Below the pieces are notes generated by a model. That model did not search any database. It was not told where the DNA came from and worked only from the letters and a program-made list of their open reading frames with translations. Below, piece after piece: positions 1-4,689 of a DNA stretch of 6,396 nucleotides (position 1 is its first letter; every line of letters begins with the position of its first letter). The DNA lies in NCBI GenBank assembly GCA_945866285.1, contig CAMBHC010000164.1:1-6396 (forward strand), read 5' to 3'. Source of the DNA: Candidatus Sulfopaludibacter sp. SbA3. GTDB taxonomy: Bacteria > Acidobacteriota > Vicinamibacteria > Vicinamibacterales > UBA2999. The translations under genes were made by a program, and so were the position numbers.

Positions 1-294
1 CGGGCGTGCCCGCTCCGCGACCGGATCGCCCTGCTGCCGTGCCACCTTTCGTAAACGCTGCGCTTCCTCCCGGGCCTCCGCAAGACTGACGAGACGCACG
101 CTCCCCAAGCCGATATCGCGACGGGTGCCCTGCACCACCGTGCGCAGCAGCCAGCTTTTCGCGCCGCTGGGCTTCACAAACAAGTAGAGGCCGTTGCCGT
201 CGGCGATACGGCCTGGCGTGCGGGTGGCCGCGACCCGTCGAGCGGTCAGGGCATGACTGGGGTGGGCGGTCCGAGGAGAAGAGCGTTCCCTCAT
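1..294 (-). CDS. Tyrosine recombinase / P4-type integrase, N-terminal part (runs off left edge)
   Basis: The 98 codons visible from the ATG at 294 stay open to the left edge, so the C-terminal catalytic domain (Arg-His-Arg-Tyr) lies outside. The visible part matches the Arm-DNA-binding domain (DUF4102/PF13356) at the N-terminus of P4-like integrases: a basic ARRVAATRTPGRIADGNG stretch, then GLYLFVKPSGAKSWLLR, then GTRRDIGLGSVRLVSLAEAR followed by a helix rich in Glu, Arg and Lys ending in GDPVAER. In the family this domain binds arm sites of the attachment DNA while the C-terminal domain exchanges strands. The start is chosen because an in-frame stop lies at 319-321 and ATG 294 has GGG five bases upstream. 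A TTG at 306 is an alternative start but overlaps the proposed -10. The gene points away from the adjacent tRNA-Ser in the same orientation, as expected for an island integrase. Family identity is confident; activity cannot be judged from this fragment. Confidence 0.88.
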   Translation of the reverse strand, partial: MRERSSPRTAHPSHALTARRVAATRTPGRIADGNGLYLFVKPSGAKSWLLRTVVQGTRRDIGLGSVRLVSLAEAREEAQRLRKVARQQGDPVAERARP

Positions 295-304
295 GTGTTC
301 CCAC

Positions 305-333
305 AAACTAGCGTGGATTCAGCGGGAAGTCAA
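305..333 (-). promoter_or_regulatory. Candidate sigma-70 promoter of the integrase gene
   Basis: On the minus strand TTGACT (333-328) is followed after exactly 17 bp by TAGTTT (310-305). The -35 matches consensus at five of six positions and the -10 at three of six, including the first two bases and the last. The -10 ends only 10 bases before the integrase ATG, so transcription would start within a few bases of the start codon, giving a nearly leaderless mRNA. The region also contains a small dyad (TTCCC at 298-302, GGGAA at 324-328) that could be an operator or chance. Confidence 0.35.
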
Positions 334-419
334 TGGACGACTCGGGACGGGTGTGTAGCCGCATCTCTTTGCGAATGAAGGTCGTAGAGGATGTTATTGG
401 ATTTGTCTGGACGATAAAT

Positions 420-450
420 TGGCGGAGAGAAAGGGATTCGAACCCTTGGT
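420..450 (-). other. Candidate attachment site (att) in the tRNA 3' end
   Basis: P4-type integrases commonly recombine within the T arm and acceptor 3' half of their tRNA target. Here that stretch is immediately next to the integrase gene. The direct repeat that would prove it (the second att copy) would lie beyond the left edge, so the core cannot be delimited from this window. Confidence 0.3.
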
Positions 451-509
451 ACAATTTCTTGTACACACGCTTTCCAAGCGTGCTCCTTCAACCACTCGGA
501 CATCTCTCC
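420..509 (-). tRNA. tRNA-Ser (anticodon GGA)
   Basis: Read on the minus strand, the 90-nt gene folds as a class II tRNA. The acceptor GGAGAGA (509-503) pairs with TCTCTCC (430-424). A D arm is closed by TCC and GGA. The anticodon stem CACGC/GCGTG encloses the loop TTGGAAA with anticodon GGA. A long variable arm (TGTACAA with TTGTACC) is diagnostic of Ser/Leu/bacterial Tyr tRNAs. The T arm is AAGGG-TTCGAAT-CCCTT. The discriminator is G (423), as in serine tRNAs, and CCA is encoded at 422-420. It decodes UCC and UCU. Its 3' end faces an integrase gene 125 bp away, so it is probably the integration target. Confidence 0.97.
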
Positions 510-519
510 GTTCGAGGGA

Positions 520-549
520 TAACTAGCTTATCGTGAAAGCTCCATCCAA
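520..549 (-). promoter_or_regulatory. Possible promoter of tRNA-Ser
   Basis: On the minus strand TTGGAT (549-544) and TAGTTA (525-520) are separated by 18 bp, with the -10 ending 10 bases before the mature tRNA 5' end at 509. The block 511-550 is visibly richer in A and T than its surroundings. Both hexamers are imperfect, so this is only a plausible assignment. Confidence 0.3.
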
Positions 550-612
550 GTGAAACGCCGACTGCCGGCGCGCGATTCTTCCCTCGACGACGGCGGACGC
601 CGCGCCCCCTGT

Positions 613-636
613 CCTGGCCATCAAGACCGGGCCAGG
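613..636 (-). terminator. Weak stem-loop just after the potassium channel stop codon
   Basis: CCTGGCC (613-619) and GGCCAGG (630-636) form a perfect 7-bp GC-rich stem with a 10-base loop, beginning two bases after the channel stop codon at 638-640. No T-run follows on the minus strand, so this is not a classical intrinsic terminator. It could be a 3'-end stabilising hairpin or a terminator needing Rho. The rest of 510-637 holds no gene that I can support. Confidence 0.3.
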
Positions 637-637
637 C

Positions 638-1648
638 CTAACCGGCCGCGGCTTCGAGCGCCTTGAGTTGGTCTGGATGTCCGAGCACGACCAGTTGGTC
701 GTTAGCGCCGATGATCGCCTCCGGCGCGGGATTGAACTCCATGTGCCCGGCGGCACGCTTGATGGCCACGACGATGACGCCGAAATCCTGGCGGAGGTTG
801 GCGTCACGAATGGAGGCGCCGACGAAGCGAGAGTTGGCCTTGACCTCGATCTGCTCGGCCGCCAGGTCGAGCCGTTCGGAACTGGTGGCCAGTCGCATGA
901 AGTCCACGACGGCCGGCCTGAGTGCGGTGGCCGCCATCTGCACGCCGCCCAATTGATACGGCGACAACACGCGGTCGGCCCCGGCGCGCTTGAGCTTCGG
1001 CTCGGCGTCTTCCGATTCGATGCGGGCGATGATGAACAGGTCGGGACGCAACACCCGGGCGGTCAGCACGGTGTAGACGTTCTCGGCGTCGGTGCCCACG
1101 GCGGCAATCAGGCCACGGGCGCGCTCGATGCCAATGCGGCGCAGTACGTCCTCGCGGCTGGCATCGGCTTCCACCGCCATGCCGCCGCGCGCGATCACAG
1201 CATGCACGCGATCCGGGTCGCGGTCGACCACCACGTACGGAATGCCCTGGCGCTGGAACTCGTCGGCAATCACACCGCCAATGCGCCCGTAGCCGCAGAT
1301 GATGAAGTGGTCCTTGAGCTGCTCAAGCATGCGGTTGAACCGGCGCGATTCTAATCCCTTGCGAAGGCCGCCTTCGACGATCTCGGCCATGACGACCGAC
1401 GCCGTGTAGAACAACGTCGACACGCCGGCCAGCAGCACAAAGACCGTCCACACCTGACCGGCGAACGAGGTCGCGTGGACTTCGCGGTAACCCACCGTGG
1501 TCACCGAGATGATCGTCATGTAGAACGCGTCCCACGCGCTCCACCCCTCGACCACCATGTAGCCGGCGGTGCCGACCGCCGTGACTATCAGGAACAGGAT
1601 GACGGCAAGGCCCGGACCGCGCGCCCAACTCCATGGCCTGACCTGCAT
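638..1648 (-). CDS. Two-TM potassium channel with cytoplasmic TrkA-N/RCK and RCK-C domains
   Basis: A 336-residue MthK-like channel of the inner membrane. Residues 13-33 form TM1, 36-50 the pore helix, 50-55 the filter TTVGYR, and about 64-90 TM2. The cytoplasmic half starts with a Rossmann RCK domain: HFIICGYGRIGG (114-125) carries the GxGxxG nucleotide-binding loop, and VVVDRD (139-144) ends beta-2 with the acidic residue that binds ribose. RCK-C covers about 258-334. In this family, RCK domains gate the pore in response to ligands such as Ca2+ or nucleotides. The filter is unusual: the last Gly of GYG is Arg55 (codon 1486-1484). Start ATG 1648 has a weak GAG five bases upstream; the next Met is after TM1, so a later start is unlikely. 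It lies 35 bp after uup and is probably co-transcribed with it. The stop is TAG. The ligand and ion selectivity are not known from sequence. Confidence 0.9.
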   Translation of the reverse strand: MQVRPWSWARGPGLAVILFLIVTAVGTAGYMVVEGWSAWDAFYMTIISVTTVGYREVHATSFAGQVWTVFVLLAGVSTLFYTASVVMAEIVEGGLRKGLESRRFNRMLEQLKDHFIICGYGRIGGVIADEFQRQGIPYVVVDRDPDRVHAVIARGGMAVEADASREDVLRRIGIERARGLIAAVGTDAENVYTVLTARVLRPDLFIIARIESEDAEPKLKRAGADRVLSPYQLGGVQMAATALRPAVVDFMRLATSSERLDLAAEQIEVKANSRFVGASIRDANLRQDFGVIVVAIKRAAGHMEFNPAPEAIIGANDQLVVLGHPDQLKALEAAAG

Positions 1649-1683
1649 CGCTGCTCATGATATGCGGTCGAGGTGGCCGGCGG

Positions 1684-3600
1684 CTACCTGGCGATCGAGT
1701 CGAGGACGTCCCACCGTTCCATGGCCGCCAGCAACTCCGCCTCAACGACCGCCACGCGCTCCATCGTCTTCTTGATGGCGTCGGCGCCGTCCTTGTAGAA
1801 CGCGGGCCGGGCCATCGTGGCCTGGAGCTGTTGCTGTTCCGCCTCGAGCGCCGCAATGCGCTTGGGCAGGGCGGCGTACTCTTTCTCTTCTTTAAACGAC
1901 CGCTTGGCTTTCGCTGTGGTCTTGGTTTTTGATCCCGACGGTTCTTTGGCAACTCCCGACGACGGCTTGGCAGCTCCCGACGGTTGTTTGGTGACCACCG
2001 GCGGGTTCTTTGACTGGCGTTGCCAGTCTTCGTAGCCGCCCACGTACTCTTGCACCTTGCCGTTGCCCTCGAACGCGAGCGTGCTCGTGACGACGTTGTC
2101 CAGGAAACGGCGATCGTGACTGACCAGGAGCAGGGTGCCCGGCCACTCGACCAGTTGCGCTTCGAGCAGTTCGAGCGTTTCGAGATCGAGGTCGTTGGTC
2201 GGTTCGTCGAGCACCAGCACGTTGGCGGGACGCGTGAACAGCCGCGCCAGCAGCAGGCGATTGCGCTCGCCACCCGACAGCGCCTTCACCGGCGAACGGG
2301 CGCGCTCGGGCGAGAACAGGAAGTCGGCCAGGTAGCCGTGCACGTGCTTCGGCACGCCGTTCACGGTCACCGTGTCGGCGCCGTCGCCCACGGTGTCAAC
2401 GACGGTGCGCTCGGGATCGAGTTGCTCACGCTGCTGGTCGAAGTACGCCACCTGCACGTTGGCGCCGCGGCGCACCTCGCCGGCCTGCGCCGGCAGCTCG
2501 CCCAACAACAACCGCAACAGCGTCGTCTTGCCGGCGCCGTTGGGACCGATCAAGCCGATGCGATCGCCGCGGATCACGCGCAGCGACAGGTCCTTCACCA
2601 CCGGTGAGACGCCGAATGCGTGGCTCAGGCCCTTGGCCTCGAACACCATCTTGCCCGACGGATCCGCCTGGTCCACCTGCATGCGGACATTGCCCATCAG
2701 CCCGCGCCGCTCCGCGCGCTCGGCGCGCATCGCCATCAGCGCCTTCACGCGCCCTTCGTCGCGGGTGCGCCGCGCCTTCACGCCGCGGCGCAGCCACACT
2801 TCTTCCTGCGCCATCTTCTTGTCGAACTTGGCGTTCTGCAGTTCCTCGTTGGCCAGCCACTCTTCCTTCTTGCGCTCGAAGGTGGCGTAGTTGCCCGGCC
2901 ACGAGGTCAGCATGCCGCGGTCGATTTCGACGATGCGACTGGCGACCTTCTCAAGGAAGGTGCGATCGTGCGTGACGAAGATCACGGCGCCGGCGTAATC
3001 CAGCAGGAACGTTTCGAGCCACTCGATGGCCTCGATGTCGAGGTGGTTGGTCGGCTCATCCAAGAGCAACACGTCAGGCCGGCTGACCAGCGCGCGGGCC
3101 AGCAGCACCCGGCGCTTCCAGCCGCCGGACAAGGTGTCGACAATGGCTTCGGACGGCAGGCCGAGCTTGGTGATAATCAGCTCGACCCGCTGCTCCAGGC
3201 TCCAGCCATCGCGCTCTTCCAGCTCGTGCTGGTAGTTCCCCAGGCGCATCATCGCCTCTTCGCTGTAGTCGGTCGCCACTTCCACCGCGGCATGGTGGTA
3301 GTTCGCGATCAGCGCGCCGAGATCGCCGAGGCCGTCGGCAATGACATCAAACACCGGCTTATTGGCCGACAGCGGCACGTCCTGCACCAGCCGCGCGACA
3401 CGGGCCCCGGGTTGGGTCCACACGGTGCCGGCGTCCGGCTTCATCTCGCCGCCGATGATCTGCATCAGCGTGGACTTGCCGGTGCCGTTGCGGCCGATGA
3501 TGGCAATGCGTTCGCCCGGCTCCACCTGCAGGGCCGCTTTGTCGAGCAGCGGCAGGTGGCCGTAGGCGTGGGAGATCTGGTCGAGAACTACAAGAGGCAT
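1684..3600 (-). CDS. uup: ABC-F family ATPase Uup
   Basis: A 638-residue soluble protein with two ATPase cassettes and no membrane segments, close in length and motif order to E. coli Uup (635). Cassette 1 has Walker A GRNGTGKST (36-44), signature LSGGW (157-161), Walker B VLLLDEPTNHLD (177-188, catalytic E182) and switch H211. The inter-domain arm at 243-300 is helical and charged (EELQNAKFDKKMAQEEVWLR, then ARRTRDEGRVKAL), typical of Uup. Cassette 2 has GPNGAGKTT (352-360), LSGGERNR (441-448), VLVLDEPTNDLD (461-472, E466) and H495. A low-complexity linker (536-556) precedes a C-terminal coiled coil (about 565-635), the DNA/ribosome-binding CTD of Uup. ABC-F proteins act on the ribosome; Uup has been linked to ribosome assembly or stalled translation and to transposon excision. 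ATG 3600 has GAGAG a few bases upstream. The stop is TAG. The closest alternative is another ABC-F member, but the CTD argues for Uup. Confidence 0.93.
   Translation of the reverse strand: MPLVVLDQISHAYGHLPLLDKAALQVEPGERIAIIGRNGTGKSTLMQIIGGEMKPDAGTVWTQPGARVARLVQDVPLSANKPVFDVIADGLGDLGALIANYHHAAVEVATDYSEEAMMRLGNYQHELEERDGWSLEQRVELIITKLGLPSEAIVDTLSGGWKRRVLLARALVSRPDVLLLDEPTNHLDIEAIEWLETFLLDYAGAVIFVTHDRTFLEKVASRIVEIDRGMLTSWPGNYATFERKKEEWLANEELQNAKFDKKMAQEEVWLRRGVKARRTRDEGRVKALMAMRAERAERRGLMGNVRMQVDQADPSGKMVFEAKGLSHAFGVSPVVKDLSLRVIRGDRIGLIGPNGAGKTTLLRLLLGELPAQAGEVRRGANVQVAYFDQQREQLDPERTVVDTVGDGADTVTVNGVPKHVHGYLADFLFSPERARSPVKALSGGERNRLLLARLFTRPANVLVLDEPTNDLDLETLELLEAQLVEWPGTLLLVSHDRRFLDNVVTSTLAFEGNGKVQEYVGGYEDWQRQSKNPPVVTKQPSGAAKPSSGVAKEPSGSKTKTTAKAKRSFKEEKEYAALPKRIAALEAEQQQLQATMARPAFYKDGADAIKKTMERVAVVEAELLAAMERWDVLDSIAR
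1933..1995 (-). repeat. 21-bp tandem repeat, three copies, inside uup
   Basis: Three adjacent 21-bp units (1933-1953, 1954-1974, 1975-1995) share a TCCCGACG start on the plus strand and a TTTGG or CTTGG core. They keep the reading frame and encode the heptapeptides VTKQPSG, AAKPSSG and VAKEPSG (residues 536-556) in the linker between the second ATPase cassette and the coiled coil. Such repeats probably arise by slippage and change linker length in seven-residue steps. Confidence 0.85.
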
Positions 3601-3615
3601 GGAACTCTCAAGCGT

Positions 3616-3687
3616 ACCGCAGATTATGGGACAGCCGCAGATTTACCGCAGATTATGGAACAGCCGTAGATTCACCGCTGATCCTGG
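3616..3687. repeat. 29-bp direct tandem repeat in the uup upstream region
   Basis: Two adjacent 29-bp units (3616-3644 and 3645-3673) differ at 3 of 29 positions. A decayed third start (ACCGCTGATCCTGG, 3674-3687) follows in phase. Each unit contains two related halves with CCGCAGATT or CCGTAGATT. The repeat fills most of the 98-bp gap between the creatininase-family gene and uup. On the uup coding strand each full unit carries CATAAT, one base from the -10 consensus, but I find no convincing -35 at 16-18 bp. There are no spacers, so it is not a CRISPR array. Confidence 0.85.
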
Positions 3688-3698
3688 CTCTGCCCTTC

Positions 3699-4502
3699 TT
3701 ACTTTGTCCCGAGCGGCCGCAGTTGCTTCCAGCGTTCGATGAACGCCACCGCCGCATTCACCGACGCTTCGGTCTCGGTGCGTCCGCGCTCGGCAGTGGC
3801 GGTCTTGACGTCGAGCGCGCTCCACACGCCCGTCTCGGTCATGTCCTTCGTGGACGTGCCCTTCCCCGTCGAGGCGGCCTTGAGCGCCTCGGCCAGGAAC
3901 ACGCGCGTGGCCGTGGGGTCGCCGGCGGCCACCTCGGGCAGGATCTTCTGGAGGTGCGGCAGCAGCGTCAACGGCGCCGTGCGGGCCACACTCATGTTCA
4001 CGAGGTTGGGCGTGAGATAGAGCGACCGCGACGTCTCGCTCACCCCGGCGTGACGGTCAAACACCGACCCCGGCCGGGCCGCGCCCGTCCGAAACGGCTG
4101 CGCGGCATCGTCCAGCTCCACGGCCATGCCGGCCGTCTCCTGATTGATGCGATCGACCAGGTACTGAACGGTGGCGGCGTTGCCGGCATGACCGTTCAGG
4201 ATCAGGAAGCGCTTGAAGCCGTGCGCGAGCAGGCTCTGTGCCGCCTGGAAGTAGACCAGCTGAATAGTCTCGGCCGGCAGCGTGATGGTGCCGGGAAACG
4301 CCATGTGATACGGCGAGTTGCCAGGGTACAGAATCGGCGCCACCAGCACGTCTGTTTTCTGCGCGATCAGTTTCCCGCGCTCGATCACGCCCAAGGTGTC
4401 GGTCCCGATCGGCCCCTGCAGCCCGTGCTGCTCGAGCGACCCGATCGGCAAAATCACCATGTCGGTGCGTGTCAGCAGGTCAACGACTTCAGGAGACGTC
4501 AT
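3699..4502 (-). CDS. Creatininase-family amidohydrolase, catalytic part (leader cut off by an amber codon)
   Basis: The 267 residues from ATG 4502 make up a near-complete creatininase-family domain. Metal-ligand motifs are present: GSLEQHG gives E24 and H26, IGTDTLG gives D35, LNGHAGN (102-108) gives H105, and RHAGVSETS (150-158) gives the conserved E156. At the position of the second Glu ligand of Pseudomonas creatininase (two after the NGH His) there is Gly107, as in the many NGHGGN-type family members, so creatininine hydrolysis cannot be assumed; the family also includes other amide hydrolases such as MftE and formamide deformylases. ATG 4502 has no ribosome binding site. The same frame continues upstream through an amber codon at 4526-4524 to a well-supported ATG at 4649 that encodes a signal peptide. 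Either the gene is inactivated or translation restarts at 4502 and gives a cytosolic protein. The stop is TAA. It lies 40 bp (counted from 4649) after the RidA fusion gene. Confidence 0.85.
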   Translation of the reverse strand: MTSPEVVDLLTRTDMVILPIGSLEQHGLQGPIGTDTLGVIERGKLIAQKTDVLVAPILYPGNSPYHMAFPGTITLPAETIQLVYFQAAQSLLAHGFKRFLILNGHAGNAATVQYLVDRINQETAGMAVELDDAAQPFRTGAARPGSVFDRHAGVSETSRSLYLTPNLVNMSVARTAPLTLLPHLQKILPEVAAGDPTATRVFLAEALKAASTGKGTSTKDMTETGVWSALDVKTATAERGRTETEASVNAAVAFIERWKQLRPLGTK

Positions 4503-4523
4503 GTGCGGCAGGTAGTTCTTGAC

Positions 4524-4649
4524 CTACTGCTCGTGCCACAGCGGATTAGCGGGTGCGGCCGCGGGCGCCGGCGCCGGCGCCTGGGCGAACGTTGACGAAG
4601 CGGACAACACACCAAGGACCACCGCAACGGCCACACGGATTCGCAACAT
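4524..4649 (-). pseudogene. Signal-peptide leader of the creatininase-family gene, ending in an in-frame TAG
   Basis: ATG 4649 opens 41 codons: MLRIR, a hydrophobic core VAVAVVLGVLSA, then SSTFA with a likely signal-peptidase cut before QAPAPAP, an Ala-Pro linker, and NPLWHEQ. Codon 42 is TAG (4526-4524). The frame then reads VKNYLPH straight into the Met at 4502 (4649 and 4502 are exactly 49 codons apart). From memory, secreted creatininase-family proteins have a similar NPLWHE..VKNYLPHMTxPEV junction, so leader and catalytic part were one gene. One base change (CAG or AAG to TAG) explains the break. A sequencing error is possible. Confidence 0.82.
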
Positions 4650-4655
4650 GAGAGT

Positions 4656-4661
4656 TCTCCT
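4656..4661 (-). promoter_or_regulatory. Strong ribosome binding site for the ATG at 4649
   Basis: On the minus strand AGGAGA lies six bases before ATG 4649, a near-ideal Shine-Dalgarno spacing. It decides that the gene originally started at 4649 with the signal peptide rather than at 4502, which has no such site. Confidence 0.8.
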
Positions 4662-4689
4662 GTCTTATGAACGGGCGGGCGCCGCAGCG

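Larger units (their letters stand above)
1..423. mobile_element. Putative end of an integrated element (island or prophage) at tRNA-Ser
   Basis: A P4-type integrase gene starts 125 bp from the 3' end of a tRNA-Ser gene and is transcribed away from it. This is the standard layout of elements that integrate into tRNA 3' ends and restore the tRNA with their own copy of the sequence. The right boundary is placed at the tRNA 3' end; the rest of the element and the second attachment site would lie left of the window. Boundary and extent are inferred; only the integrase and tRNA are directly seen. Confidence 0.55.

Noticed and set aside
333..536. Plus-strand open frame of 67 codons over the tRNA region
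   Set aside because: It runs across the whole tRNA-Ser gene, so its sequence is explained by the tRNA.
668..1354. Plus-strand open frame of 228 codons opposite the potassium channel
   Set aside because: Antisense shadow of the RCK domain, with no ribosome binding site or domain signal.
1323..2273. Minus-strand open frame of 316 codons bridging the end of uup and the channel gene
   Set aside because: It is the shifted frame of both genes, dominated by Arg, Ser, Pro and Trp, a typical out-of-frame product in GC-rich DNA.
3623..3657. Tandem promoters for uup at the two CATAAT boxes
   Set aside because: No -35-like hexamer lies 16-18 bp upstream of either box and there is no extended -10 TG, so I kept this only as a remark.
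2620..3669. Plus-strand open frame of 349 codons opposite uup
   Set aside because: It overlaps a complete, motif-verified Uup on the other strand and shows no domain of its own.
3616..3687. CRISPR array
   Set aside because: The units are head to tail with no unique spacers and there are no cas genes in the window.
4524..4526. Amber codon as pyrrolysine or general stop-codon reassignment
   Set aside because: TAG ends uup, the potassium channel and the RidA fusion gene with no continued homology, so it is used as a normal stop. No sign of a specific recoding element is visible.
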